Shown piece by piece: positions 36,029 to 45,974 of a stretch of DNA of 64,000 bases. The notes beneath the pieces are model-generated. The model was not told the origin of the DNA and searched no databases. It worked only from the letters and a program-made list of their open reading frames with translations. Each line of letters starts with the position of its first letter. Positions within the stretch are counted from its first letter, which is position 1. This stretch comes from Geomobilibacter sp964432205 (GTDB lineage Bacteria > Desulfobacterota > Desulfuromonadia > Geobacterales > DSM-12255). The stretch is from the NCBI GenBank assembly GCA_964432205.1, contig CAYSMK010000020.1, positions 1 to 64,000 on the forward strand. The letters are read 5' to 3'. Made by a program: the position numbers and the translations under genes.

Positions 36029-37690
36029 TCAGAACTGGTAGGTAATACGGGTGAGGAACTGGCTGTTATTGGCAAAGGACCCGAAGAGGCTGGCCTGGTT
36101 ACCGGCATCGTTCTTCGTCCCGCCATAGAAGATGTCCCCTTCCAGCTTGACCCGCCAACTCGGTCCGATCTGAAACTCCACGGATGGAACAAAGACACCA
36201 CCGCTGGAACTGAGGTCCTGGACCGCAACCAGCTGCCCCTTGATGGTGTCCGACCGGTACGGAAGGGTGAAGATCGCGGTTGCCCAGGTGGTATGCTCCT
36301 TCTCCCTGGTTCCAAAAGCGTTCACGATCTCGTCACTCCCCTTGTGATCGAGGATGTAGGTGTCGAAGATCTGCATGCTCAACATGCTGGCATTGCAGGT
36401 CCCGAGAATATTCTCCAGGCGAAGGTTGGTATCCAGCCCGAACATGCTGCGCACGATGTCCTTCTTCACCACCCCGAACGTGGCGTTGTTGAAAGGCTGG
36501 TCAGGTATGTAGGCCATCTCGGCGCGATAGACCGTATCGAGGAAGTCGATCGGGATCTTGCCGCTGAGGGTGCCGCCGTAGATGTCGATCGTGGGATAGA
36601 TGAAAGAAAGGCCAAAATTGCCACTGGTCGTCGGGTCGGCAAAAAGGACCGGGTTCTGGGCCTGGGTATGGTAGTAGTTGAGGCTGTAGGCCAGATCGTC
36701 GTTCTTGCCGAGGGTGCCGGTCCAGCGCCCGCCGTAATGGGCCTTGTCCGTGTCACCTTCCGGGTGATGGAAATTGATTGGCAGAGAGGGGATGGTGGGA
36801 GGCAGGCCGGCGGGACGATTGGTGGCATTCAGATCGAACCCCTTGCTGCCGTTCTGGGCCCAGCGGCCGCCGAACATGTCATAGGTATTGCCGATATCCC
36901 TGTCGCGGTCGAGACCCGGCCGGACGAGGAGCTGCAAGCCACCTTTCAGTTCCGGAACGGCGATCTGGGCGTTGCCAAGGATGAGCGGTTTGCGCCATTC
37001 CTCGTTTTCCGGTTCCAGGAAGGCACGCCATGACTGGTCATAACCATGCACCACGTCCATGGCCTGGAAAAAGTCGGTTTCGCCCCAGACGACCTGCTGT
37101 TTGCCCAGCCGGAGTTTGATCCGCTCCCCGACCGGGATATCGAAGTAGAGTTCCCTGATTTCGTTCTCATCATAGTGCGAACTGAAGTCCACATCGTTCG
37201 ACGTTGCTCGTGCCTGATTTTGCAGATCCCGGAGATAGTTCGTCATCTGCTCCCTGCTGAACCGGCCGATGGCAGTAAAATTGGCCGGACCCAGCGGTCC
37301 TTTCAACTGGAGCAGAAGCGACAGGCGGTTCATGGACATCTTGAATGCATCGTCCCCCTTTGTTTCCGGCACATCCTGAAGGTTAAGACTCATGTAATGA
37401 CGTAGATAGCCATTAATCTCGAACGCTCCCAGAAAGCCGGTGCGGGGCTCGGAACCGGAGCTGCCCTGATATTCGCTTGCAGCTACTGCTTGAGCCTCCC
37501 CTTCCGATCCGGCCCGGGTTTCACCTGCAGGTACGGTTTGGACCTCACCCGCATCGGTTGTTGCGTCACTTGCTACAACTGCCTGTGTTTCGCCCACTGA
37601 GACGCCTTGTGCCCGTACGTTCACCGGCACAAGCATTGTAAAGCTGCAGATCAACACCAGGACTCCCGATACTACACGTGCTCTCATCAT
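36029..37690 (-). CDS. DUF1302 family outer-membrane beta-barrel protein
   Basis: 553 residues. A signal peptide (VVSGVLVLICSFTMLVPVNVRA) is followed by a low-complexity acidic Ala/Gly/Glu-rich stretch to about residue 85 and then a barrel rich in alternating aromatic strands. It ends in Phe (TRITYQF), the signal recognised by the BAM machinery. It is the expected outer-membrane partner of the DUF1329 protein 46 bases downstream. The role is probably as a channel or receptor for a hydrophobic aromatic or lipid. The low-complexity linker after the signal is unusual for the family. ATG (two in a row) after GGAGAGGGGGG. Confidence 0.85.
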   Translation of the reverse strand: MMRARVVSGVLVLICSFTMLVPVNVRAQGVSVGETQAVVASDATTDAGEVQTVPAGETRAGSEGEAQAVAASEYQGSSGSEPRTGFLGAFEINGYLRHYMSLNLQDVPETKGDDAFKMSMNRLSLLLQLKGPLGPANFTAIGRFSREQMTNYLRDLQNQARATSNDVDFSSHYDENEIRELYFDIPVGERIKLRLGKQQVVWGETDFFQAMDVVHGYDQSWRAFLEPENEEWRKPLILGNAQIAVPELKGGLQLLVRPGLDRDRDIGNTYDMFGGRWAQNGSKGFDLNATNRPAGLPPTIPSLPINFHHPEGDTDKAHYGGRWTGTLGKNDDLAYSLNYYHTQAQNPVLFADPTTSGNFGLSFIYPTIDIYGGTLSGKIPIDFLDTVYRAEMAYIPDQPFNNATFGVVKKDIVRSMFGLDTNLRLENILGTCNASMLSMQIFDTYILDHKGSDEIVNAFGTREKEHTTWATAIFTLPYRSDTIKGQLVAVQDLSSSGGVFVPSVEFQIGPSWRVKLEGDIFYGGTKNDAGNQASLFGSFANNSQFLTRITYQF

Positions 37691-37741
37691 ACGATGCCCC
37701 CCTCTCCTGTTCTTCGGTTATCAGACATTGACACGGGCCAC

Positions 37742-40132
37742 TCACACGTTCTCGGTGACCGCGGACGGCTCCAACTCGACTACCTCACTGCGCCCCCGCA
37801 CCGTTTCTTCCACCACGCTTCCGACAACGAATCGCGGCTTGAACACAAAGATCATGGATGGAATGAGCAGCATGGCGCTGATGGCGGAAACCGTCATCCA
37901 CACGGCAATCAGCAGGCCCATTTCGGCCTGGAAGCGGAGGGACGAAAAGAAGTACCAAAAAATCACCGATATCACCAAGGTAGCGGCCGTAATCATGACC
38001 CCTCTGCCAGCCGACATCAGACCGAAGTTGATGCTCTCCTTGAGATCTCCGGTTTCCTGGTACCCCTCCTTGATCCTGTCAGTAATGTAGAAGGCATAGT
38101 CTCCTCCCAGACCGATCCCCAGTGCCGCTACCGGCAGGGTATTGATGTTCAGGCCGATGTCGAACCAGATCATGAAACAGAAGGTTATGGTATTGGAGAG
38201 CAGGATCATCGGAATATAAAAGAGGCCTGCCTGGGTCGAGCGGTAGGCATAGGCGCAAAACAGGAACAGCAGCAGTAGGGAGAGGGCAATGCTCTGGATC
38301 TGCCCCGAGAAAATAACCTCGTTGACTGCGGCCAGCACACCGACCAAGCCACCGGCCAAGCGGAATTCGGCGGCTTTCATGGGATTCGCGGCAGCGTAGT
38401 CCTTGATGGCCTGTATCGCACGGCGGATGGTGTCACCCTTGTGGTCGCGGAACATCATCAGGACCGAGCCGTTCTTGAAGGTCTCGTCGGTAAAACGATC
38501 GATATCCCCGGGGTCGGAACCGGTCAGCGCCAGAAAGAGCAGTTCGCCGTTGACGTTGGCATCTTCACCGAGCCTGAAGAAGCGCGGGTTCCCCTCACGG
38601 ACTGTCATATTGACCGGCCGGATTACGTCTGCCAAGGAAACAGTGCCTCCGATTTCCGGTTGGGCCTCGATGTACTGCTGGAATCTGGTGATGTTTTCAA
38701 GAACTTCGGGTTCCTTCATCGCGTTTTCCTGTTTTCCGGATAACACGACGAACATCCGGTCGCTGCCGGGAAAACGGGAATTAATAAGAGCATCATCCTT
38801 GTTGTATCGGGAGTCGGGCCAAAGAATCGGCGTGCCGGGATTTGAATCACCGATCGTGATATCCTTGGCATAGAAACCGGACACGATCAGGATGACCAGC
38901 GTTACCACTATGATGCCGGTAGCAACCGGCCGGTTTGTGCTCAACCTGCTGAACCAGTGCAACATCGACTTCATCAACGGTGTAAGACTCCAGGGAATAA
39001 CCCGCTTCTCGTGATGGGCCGAACACCAGGAAAGAAGCACCGTAACCATGCCTAGAGAGCAGACAACCATGAGCGCTATCCAGAAGCAGCCGACAATTGC
39101 CGCTTTTTTCAGGATTGGAATCGGCGTCATGGCCACGACGGCCATGGCGCCGAAATCCGTTGCCAAACCGAGCAAGCCAGGTCTGAACAACTTTGCAATG
39201 GTAATCCTGGCCGCTTCGCGGGGCTCGAATCCAGCGTGTCTTTCCGCATTGAATCCCGCATTGATCTGAACAGAATGGGAAATGGCACGGGCACCGATAA
39301 TGAAACAGAGTACGATCGCCAGCGGATCCAGGTTGATCTTGACCAGCTTCATCACCCCGAACGTCCAGATGCAGGAGATAAAGGCCGCCAAGAGAGGAAA
39401 ACAGGTGCCACGCAGGGTTCCTTTGCTGAGGAGCAGAATCAGGGCAACGGCGATAATTGTCAGAAAAACAATCTTCATGGTCTCGGGAAGGTACTCAAGC
39501 ACCATTCCGGCCAGTATCGGCTGGCCGACCAGCTTGATCTCGACATTCGGGCCCTTGGCCTTGGCGATGATCTTCTTGACCTGGGGATAGACCTTGCCGT
39601 AGTCGATCAGACGATCGATGAAATCCACGGTGATGATGGCCGATTTCAGGTCGCCGGAGACATAGGTGCCGTAGACCATCGGATTTGAGATGACATCCTT
39701 CTTCAGCTTGTTGATCTGTTCCTCGTTCTTGGGCAGTTCCGGCCACATGATCGGCAGGGACTCGATACCCAGGTTCGAGGCCCGCACGTTCTTCAGCTTC
39801 TTTGAGGCCAGGGAAACGATCTGGAACTGGTTGACCGCATCCACCTGCAGCAGGTCATCCGTGATCTGCTTGATTGTCGCAAGGGTCTCCGTATTGAAGA
39901 TGTCCTGTTTCTTGGTCTCGACCATGATCGTGACCACATTGGCCCCGCCAAAGGTGTTCTTGAATTCCTCGTTGGTCTTGATGTACGGGTGTTTGCTCGG
40001 CTGCAGGTCGGTAAAAATGGTCCTTACATCCAGTTGAAGGGCAAAATAGCCGAGAAAGATTGTCACCACGCCGATCGTTGCCATTATTGCCACACGCCAG
40101 CGTATGCATAATTCAGCGAACAGGTTAGCCAT
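37742..40132 (-). CDS. RND/MMPL-family transporter
   Basis: 796 residues with the MMPL layout: one N-terminal helix, a large periplasmic loop (about 35-220), five helices, a second loop (about 420-600) and a final group of helices. Duplicated halves are visible, each with a GxxxDY/GARAI-type intramembrane stretch (GGDYAFYITDRIKEG in the second). It probably drives a hydrophobic substrate across or out of the inner membrane using the proton gradient, with the DUF1302/DUF1329 proteins as envelope partners. The start overlaps the YCF48 gene stop by eight bases. Confidence 0.88.
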   Translation of the reverse strand: MANLFAELCIRWRVAIMATIGVVTIFLGYFALQLDVRTIFTDLQPSKHPYIKTNEEFKNTFGGANVVTIMVETKKQDIFNTETLATIKQITDDLLQVDAVNQFQIVSLASKKLKNVRASNLGIESLPIMWPELPKNEEQINKLKKDVISNPMVYGTYVSGDLKSAIITVDFIDRLIDYGKVYPQVKKIIAKAKGPNVEIKLVGQPILAGMVLEYLPETMKIVFLTIIAVALILLLSKGTLRGTCFPLLAAFISCIWTFGVMKLVKINLDPLAIVLCFIIGARAISHSVQINAGFNAERHAGFEPREAARITIAKLFRPGLLGLATDFGAMAVVAMTPIPILKKAAIVGCFWIALMVVCSLGMVTVLLSWCSAHHEKRVIPWSLTPLMKSMLHWFSRLSTNRPVATGIIVVTLVILIVSGFYAKDITIGDSNPGTPILWPDSRYNKDDALINSRFPGSDRMFVVLSGKQENAMKEPEVLENITRFQQYIEAQPEIGGTVSLADVIRPVNMTVREGNPRFFRLGEDANVNGELLFLALTGSDPGDIDRFTDETFKNGSVLMMFRDHKGDTIRRAIQAIKDYAAANPMKAAEFRLAGGLVGVLAAVNEVIFSGQIQSIALSLLLLFLFCAYAYRSTQAGLFYIPMILLSNTITFCFMIWFDIGLNINTLPVAALGIGLGGDYAFYITDRIKEGYQETGDLKESINFGLMSAGRGVMITAATLVISVIFWYFFSSLRFQAEMGLLIAVWMTVSAISAMLLIPSMIFVFKPRFVVGSVVEETVRGRSEVVELEPSAVTENV

Positions 40133-41168
40133 TGTTTCCGCCCCCCTTTAGATCCTTGTAATCGGCCCGTCCGGGCACGAAGGGGAACCACTTCCCTTTG
40201 GAATAGATGCCCGCCCCTGCGCCGGAAACTATATATGACTCACCGGCACGGGTGATTGCCGTATACCAACCGAAATTGTTCGGATCCAGTTTGCCGACGT
40301 TCCACTGGGCAGCCATGGCATCGGCCGTCAGTATCATCCCCGCATCTCCTACGGCCGTGTAACTGCTACCATCCCACAGCAGGCCATAGAGGTGGGTTTG
40401 AACTCCGCTCTCCGTCCGCTGCCAGCTCTTCCCGCCATTGGTCGTTACTAGAATCGTTCCGGAAAGCCCCACGATAACCCCGTGGTTTGCGTCGGAAAAG
40501 GCGATTGCATTCAGACTGGCATCCGTGGGAACGGCGACACTTTGCCACGTCCCCCCATTGTCTGCGGAACGCTGGACCTTCCCCGCCTCACCCACCAGCC
40601 AGACGTTCTGCCCTTTGGTAACTGCCACGCCATTCCAGGACAGATCCTCCTGGGGGTGTGTCATGCGCCAGGTGGCTCCCTTGTCATCGCTTACCAGGAC
40701 CATCCCCATGTTGCCGGCAATCCACGCGCGGCCGCTTCCGGGCTCGATGAAGGCGCTGAGGAACACATCGCCTCGCTCGTAGGTGGGCACCTTTACCGCA
40801 TTCCAGCTCTTGCCGGCATCGCTGGTGACCAGAACCGTGGCATTGTCACCGGTCGCCAGCAGGGAATTCTTGTCCCATGCCACAACCTTCTGCAAATGGG
40901 CCTTGGTTGGCGCCTTCTGCACCGTCCAGGTAACCCCGCCGTCCTCTGACCGCAAAATCTTCCCGTAGCTGCCGACCATACAGAGAGACAACCCTTTGTC
41001 ATCAAGTGCAATTGTCGAATAAAGGGCATCCCTTCGCTCAAAGGGGTATATCTGTATTTTTTTCACATGTACGGTGGGAGTGACGAAGAACCCCGCGTAA
41101 AAAAGCCCGCCGACCAGCAGTAGCGACGTCACGACTTCAACTATGTAGACGAATGATTTGTTTTTCAC
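40125..41168 (-). CDS. YCF48/BNR-repeat beta-propeller protein, membrane-anchored
   Basis: 347 residues. An N-terminal membrane anchor (YIVEVVTSLLLVGGLFYAGFF) is followed by a beta-propeller with at least five Asp-box-like repeats (SEDGGVTW, TSDAGKSW, SDDKGATW, SADNGGTW, TTNGGKSW). YCF48-like proteins assist assembly of membrane complexes (Hcf136 in photosystem II). In DUF1302/DUF1329/RND clusters they are a standard fourth member, probably a periplasmic scaffold. The GTG at 41168 is preferred because GGGGGAAGGG stands before it; an upstream TTG frame has a Shine-Dalgarno too close to its start. First gene of the operon. Confidence 0.85.
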   Translation of the reverse strand: MKNKSFVYIVEVVTSLLLVGGLFYAGFFVTPTVHVKKIQIYPFERRDALYSTIALDDKGLSLCMVGSYGKILRSEDGGVTWTVQKAPTKAHLQKVVAWDKNSLLATGDNATVLVTSDAGKSWNAVKVPTYERGDVFLSAFIEPGSGRAWIAGNMGMVLVSDDKGATWRMTHPQEDLSWNGVAVTKGQNVWLVGEAGKVQRSADNGGTWQSVAVPTDASLNAIAFSDANHGVIVGLSGTILVTTNGGKSWQRTESGVQTHLYGLLWDGSSYTAVGDAGMILTADAMAAQWNVGKLDPNNFGWYTAITRAGESYIVSGAGAGIYSKGKWFPFVPGRADYKDLKGGGNNG

Positions 41169-41451
41169 ATTCCCTTCCCCCTTTCCTGTTGCTGTTGCTA
41201 TGAAATTTTTGCCCAGCCCAATCGGCAAATCCTCCTTCAGCCATGTTCCAAGGGGCTAAAGCATTACTGCGTCTCTTTTGTTTTTCGATAAACCTCCCTT
41301 TTCTGATCTGTTGATGCCCTGTCGGAATAGGCAGATATGCTGTTATCGTTAAGTCATCCCCAGCGGGGCATGATTAACAGGAAGGATATGGGGGAGCCCC
41401 ATTTCGCGCCGGCTTTCCCTACTTATTTGCTACGAAACACACTGTTCTATT

Positions 41452-41467
41452 GCAATGGCAGTGCCAA
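41452..41467 (-). promoter_or_regulatory. Sigma-54 promoter for the YCF48-RND-DUF1302-DUF1329 operon
   Basis: - strand TTGGCACTGCCATTGC is a full match to TTGGCAC-N5-TTGC with correct GG-GC spacing. The transcript would start near 41440 and have a leader of about 270 bases before the GTG at 41168. The remaining gap to 41841 is AT-rich and holds the activator-like motif at 41539-41557 plus short TATAAG/CTTATA dyads at about 41600-41650. Confidence 0.85.
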
Positions 41468-41538
41468 TCACATGAGTAGCGCAACATACCGAAGTGATTG
41501 AAATTTTTTACTTAACGGCTTTTTGCTGCGGAATATAC

Positions 41539-41557
41539 TATAAGAAAACTTCTAAGG
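41539..41557. promoter_or_regulatory. Candidate sigma-54 activator site, copy 2
   Basis: TATAAGAAAACTTCTAAGG lies about 82 bases upstream of the -24 element of the 41452-41467 promoter. It matches the motif at 34433-34451 (18 of 19) and less well that at 59638-59656. Its core AAGAA-AAC-TTCTAA is a near-palindrome, as expected for a dimeric activator. Confidence 0.55.
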
Positions 41558-41841
41558 AGGGAGGGGTGTGACTGAAAAGTACGGGCAATATCAAAGGGTT
41601 GCTTAGTTATAACTTATCCGTTGATATAAGCTGATTTATACCCTTATACGGCATCCACCCCATATGATTTCCCCGATCGATACGGAAAGAACCCGACCAA
41701 TACGTTGCAGTGGCCTGTCTCTCGACCTGAGTGAAGAGTAGGATAAACATCGTTATTATTACAGCAATAATGTCTCTCGGGGCAGCCTTAGAGGCAACCG
41801 CAGTCGCAACTTCCCAGGCCGCTGGACCGTCTATTCCGGCT

Positions 41842-43356
41842 TTATTCCAGCTTATTTTTCAAACGCTGACTCAGAGCAGATTGCGAAATGCCAAGAAGCC
41901 TTGCCGCTATGGACTGATTACCCTTGGTACGACAAATTGCCTCATCAACCAGGATATCGGCCGCCTCCTTCAACGTCGGCAAACGGTTACGAAAGATCAA
42001 CAGGGGCTGCTCGACGTGGTCGTCTTTCTTCGCATTCACGTCCTTATCCAGCAACCCCATCGCCTTCTTAAAAAGGTGCATGGAAAGCTTCCTTCCACCA
42101 TGCACGCTTACTGCATTGAAAATCATCGCCCTCAATTCACGGATGTTTCCGGGAAAGGGGTAATTGGCAAGCAGAATCGCAAGCTCTGATGGGGGAGTAG
42201 GTCTGTTCTTTTTCATCTCCCGTGCCGCTTCTGCCAAAAAATAATCCAGCAACATCGGTATATCTTCTGTTCGCTCTCGTAGTGGCGGTATTTCAATCAG
42301 ATGGGTACACAACCGATAATAGAGATCCTTTCTGAACTCACCCTTATTCTGTTTCTGCTCCAAATTCACATTTGTTGCCACCACGATTCTGGCCTTTAAT
42401 GCCATGGTTCTGTCACTTCCAAGTGGCATGTATTCCTTTTCCTGAAGCAGACGCAGCAGTTTTATCTGGGAAAGCGGGCTCAGGTCCCCGATTTCATCAA
42501 GAAACAGGGTACCACCAGTCGCCTTTTCTATCATTCCCCCACGCGCTCGGTCTGCTCCGGTAAATGCACCTTTTACATGACCGAACAGGGTATCCGCAAA
42601 CATGACATCGTCCAACCCCGCGCTGTTGACCGGAACCCATGGACCCTGCGGGTGACTTACATCATGGATGGCCTTTGCAATCAGCTCCTTGCCGACACCG
42701 CTTTCCCCCAGAATCAGAACTGGCTCGGAACTACAGGCAAGTGCCTCGATATACTGAAAAATTGAACGCATTTTTTCGCTTTGGGAGACAATGCCCGTGA
42801 ACAGCTCCGGATGCCGCAGTTTCTTTTCCAGTACCCCTGCCATATGTTCCTGAAACCTGGAAAGCTCCTTCTCCGTCCTTTCACGCTCTTCAATTTCATG
42901 TTTAAGTTGGGCATACTGATTTTCAATCTTTTTCTGGGCTCGCCTCAGGGCCAGATGGGTTCTCACCCTGGCAAGAACCTCTTCGGCATGAAAAGGCTTG
43001 GAAATAAAATCAACTCCCCCCACATCAAAGGCATAGACCCGGTCAACAACTTCTTCCACAGCACTAATAAATATGACCGGGACATCACGGGTCCGCTCGT
43101 CCGTTTTCAACTGACGGCATACCTCGTAGCCGTCCATCTCGGGCATCAGAATGTCAAGCAGTATCAAGTCGGGCACGATACTGCGCGCTGACAGCAGTGC
43201 AATGGGACCGTTCGCAGAGGGACGTACATCATATCCTTGCCTGGTGAGGATCTCCGAAAGAAGATCCAGGTTCTGGTAGGTGTCATCTACGACCAGAATA
43301 CTTCCCTGTTCTTTAGAGGTCGAATTTGTTTTCTCGTCCGGACTATTATCTTTCAC
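41842..43356 (-). CDS. Sigma-54-dependent response regulator, copy 1
   Basis: 504 residues. The receiver domain is at about 17-140 with phospho-Asp in LILLDILMPEMDG and Lys in SKPF. A coiled coil at about 140-185 leads to the AAA+ domain with Walker A GESGVGKE, the sigma-54 contact loop GAFTGA and Walker B LFLDEIGDLS. The C-terminal Fis-type helix-turn-helix is GNQSIAARLLGISQSALSQRL. It resembles Geobacter regulators such as BamV that control aromatic degradation. GTG start after GGAGACGG. It follows the hybrid kinase by 67 bases, so the two form a pair. Paralogous to the protein at 59745-61262. Confidence 0.92.
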   Translation of the reverse strand: MKDNSPDEKTNSTSKEQGSILVVDDTYQNLDLLSEILTRQGYDVRPSANGPIALLSARSIVPDLILLDILMPEMDGYEVCRQLKTDERTRDVPVIFISAVEEVVDRVYAFDVGGVDFISKPFHAEEVLARVRTHLALRRAQKKIENQYAQLKHEIEERERTEKELSRFQEHMAGVLEKKLRHPELFTGIVSQSEKMRSIFQYIEALACSSEPVLILGESGVGKELIAKAIHDVSHPQGPWVPVNSAGLDDVMFADTLFGHVKGAFTGADRARGGMIEKATGGTLFLDEIGDLSPLSQIKLLRLLQEKEYMPLGSDRTMALKARIVVATNVNLEQKQNKGEFRKDLYYRLCTHLIEIPPLRERTEDIPMLLDYFLAEAAREMKKNRPTPPSELAILLANYPFPGNIRELRAMIFNAVSVHGGRKLSMHLFKKAMGLLDKDVNAKKDDHVEQPLLIFRNRLPTLKEAADILVDEAICRTKGNQSIAARLLGISQSALSQRLKNKLE

Positions 43357-43423
43357 GGCCGTCTCCAGTGAAATAAAGCTGCCTGCTGAAGAAATCTGAG
43401 GGCATTCGTCTCTTCATTATTGG

Positions 43424-45703
43424 TCATTTCTCTACCAGGCCCAGCAACGTACCGAACTGATACCGCTTCTCCAGCCTCTCCACGACCTCGCCAACCTGCC
43501 TGTTCACCGCACGAATTTTCCCGATGGTGTCTCGGATAGCTCCAACATCAAGGGCAATCAACGCATCCCGCAACTCCTTACAAAGCTCTTCAGGCAGCCC
43601 CTTCAGCAGCTCGGGAGACAGAGCTGCATCTCTGGCAGAAACAGATGGATCTAACAGGTCACCTTCATAGCGATATTTGATCCCAAGAAGTCTGCCGATC
43701 ACCGCAAAGAGATCGCTATCCCTGAAGGGCTTGTAGATAATCTCATCTGCTCCGGTACTCAGTATCCTGTTTCTTTGCTCATCCAAAGCGCTGGCGCTTA
43801 CCGCAATGACGGGTGTACTTCTACTGACATTCGCCGCTTTCAGACGCCGCGTCGCCTTATAGCCATCCATTACCGGCATCATCATGTCCATCAACACCAA
43901 GTCAGGCTTCTCTGCCTCGAAAACAGCCAACGCCTCCTTGCCATTCGACGCTTCGTACGTCCTGAAACCTACTGAGGACAATAGTTCAGACAAAATATTG
44001 CGACTTTCTTCAATGTCGTCGACTACGAGAATGGCAATAGTTCCACGTCCCGACGTCAGTCCCACCACCCGCCGGGCATCCTTTACGATTTCAACATCCT
44101 CTTCATTTCCTGCTTTGCAATGGATTGGGAAACTGAATACACTCCCCCTGCCGGGCTCACTTCTAACCGTAAGATCGCCACCCATCAAACGTACGTACTC
44201 CCGACTGATCGTTAGTCCCAGTCCAGTGCCCCCTTTTGTTCTCCCGTTCATGGTCTGTTCAAACGGCTGAAAGAGCTGTTTCAAATCCTCGTCCGTAATG
44301 CCGACTCCTGTGTCCTCGACCTCAAACTGAATTGTCCGTTCCCCTCTATCGTTATCAAAGCCGCTGACCACTGAAACACGCAAAGTAATGCGTCCCTCAT
44401 CGGTGAATTTGACTGCGTTGCCAACCAGGTTTACCAACACCTGTCGCAGTTTCCCCTGATCCCCGACCAGAAAGCGCGGCAAATCCAGTTGTCGCTCTAT
44501 GCTAAAACTCACCCCGTCTTGTCCGGTCCGTATGCAGAACATCGACTCAATATCCTCGATCATTCCGTAGAGATCAAAGGTAGTCGGATGCAGAGAACTT
44601 CTACCGGCCTCAATCTGTGACACCTCCAACACACCATTGATAAGGGACAGCAAATGCTCACCGCTTCGGTTGATAGCATCGAGATGTCTTTTCAAATCGG
44701 AGGGCATGTTGACTTCACGCTGCATGAGTTGAGAAAAACCAATTATGATGTTGAGCGGCGTGCGCAGTTCATGTGACATATTGGCAAGAAAGAGACTCTT
44801 GGCACGATTGGCAGATTCAGCTGCCTCTTTAGCCTGTTGAAGCAACAGATCTGCCTGCTTTCGCACGGTGATATCGCTGGAAATCCCGCACACAGCATAA
44901 ATCTCGCCTTTGATATTCATCAGGGGAAATTTGACAGAAATGTATGAATGAAGACCATCGTCCAGATTAACCTCTTCTTCCACCTGGATTGCACGTCCCG
45001 ACGTGAGCACTAGTTTATCGTTCCGCTGGTACCTATCGGCCTCCTCCTTGATGAATAGTTCATAATCAGTCTTCCCAATCAAACTATCCCATTTAACGTG
45101 AAAAAGTTCCTCAAACTTCCGATTGATCAAAGTATAGCGACCTAATGCATCCTTTACATATATGACCGTCGGAGTGTTATCTATAATCGATTGCAACCGC
45201 TGATTGCTCTCGTGTAATGCCCGTTCGAATATTATTCGATCCGAAATGCCTTGTTCAGCATGTACACTCTGCTTCCCACGTTTGATCTGAACTTTCCTCA
45301 GGGCCAGGTGGGTTTGCACCCTGGCAAGGAGTTCTTCCCCCTGAAATGGCTTGGGAATGAAATCGACCGCTCCTGACTCGTAACACCTGACCCGATCTGC
45401 GACCCTATCCAGGGCAGAGATGACGATAATGGGCACATCCCGCGTCCGTTCGGATTCCTTCAACAGATTGCATAGCTGATAACCGTCACTGTCTGGCATC
45501 ATGACGTCGAGCAAAATCAGATCAGGCACAGCAGCTCGAGTCGTCTCAAACGCCTCCTTCCCGTCCCTTGCCGCCAGAACCGTAAAACCGGCCCTAACAA
45601 GCATATCCGAAAGCAGTTCAATGATCTGCTCAGAATCGTCTATCAACAGAATGGTGTCTTTGATTTCGGCCGTACATTTTTCTGAGACCATAGAAGTATT
45701 CAT
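43424..45703 (-). CDS. Hybrid sensor histidine kinase, copy 1 (REC-PAS-HisKA-HATPase-REC)
   Basis: 759 residues with no membrane helix, so a cytoplasmic sensor. Order: receiver (LILLDVMMPDSDG) at about 17-135; PAS at about 170-285, with a PAC end (VCGISSDITVRKQ); H-box SHELRTPLNIIIGFS; ATPase with DTGVGI and GGTGLGL; second receiver (LVLMDMMMPVMDG); and a helical tail like an HPt domain without a clear His. The PAS domain is the likely site for an aromatic ligand or redox signal. Same order and paralogous to 61359-63662. Probably phosphorylates the regulator encoded next. Confidence 0.92.
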   Translation of the reverse strand: MNTSMVSEKCTAEIKDTILLIDDSEQIIELLSDMLVRAGFTVLAARDGKEAFETTRAAVPDLILLDVMMPDSDGYQLCNLLKESERTRDVPIIVISALDRVADRVRCYESGAVDFIPKPFQGEELLARVQTHLALRKVQIKRGKQSVHAEQGISDRIIFERALHESNQRLQSIIDNTPTVIYVKDALGRYTLINRKFEELFHVKWDSLIGKTDYELFIKEEADRYQRNDKLVLTSGRAIQVEEEVNLDDGLHSYISVKFPLMNIKGEIYAVCGISSDITVRKQADLLLQQAKEAAESANRAKSLFLANMSHELRTPLNIIIGFSQLMQREVNMPSDLKRHLDAINRSGEHLLSLINGVLEVSQIEAGRSSLHPTTFDLYGMIEDIESMFCIRTGQDGVSFSIERQLDLPRFLVGDQGKLRQVLVNLVGNAVKFTDEGRITLRVSVVSGFDNDRGERTIQFEVEDTGVGITDEDLKQLFQPFEQTMNGRTKGGTGLGLTISREYVRLMGGDLTVRSEPGRGSVFSFPIHCKAGNEEDVEIVKDARRVVGLTSGRGTIAILVVDDIEESRNILSELLSSVGFRTYEASNGKEALAVFEAEKPDLVLMDMMMPVMDGYKATRRLKAANVSRSTPVIAVSASALDEQRNRILSTGADEIIYKPFRDSDLFAVIGRLLGIKYRYEGDLLDPSVSARDAALSPELLKGLPEELCKELRDALIALDVGAIRDTIGKIRAVNRQVGEVVERLEKRYQFGTLLGLVEK

Positions 45704-45869
45704 TCAAGAATCACCATATTCTTCATCAGATTCATTTGATTCCGATCAGGATACGTGGTTACCGTGCGTTACCCGCTTATACCATTTTGAATAACTTTGT
45801 TTTACAATATAACATTACTTATACTTTAGCTAGCCCATTTCTCGAAAAATCATTTTTACAATCAACAAA

Positions 45870-45899
45870 AAGGCCGTCTCCATTTTTGGAAACAGCCTT
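45870..45899 (-). terminator. Terminator after the IclR gene
   Basis: AAGGCCGTCTCCA and TGGAAACAGCCTT pair over 13 bases with two G-T or mismatch positions and a TTTT loop. On the - strand a T-run (CCTTTTTG) follows. It lies about 75 bases after the IclR stop and closes the right-hand operon. The rest of the 45704-45974 gap is AT-rich with no gene seen. Confidence 0.75.
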
Positions 45900-45974
45900 C
45901 TAAAGCTAAGTTCATCTAATTTATTGCCGGAAATCCCACCATCGACAGTCACGGCAGAGAGATATCCATAACCG

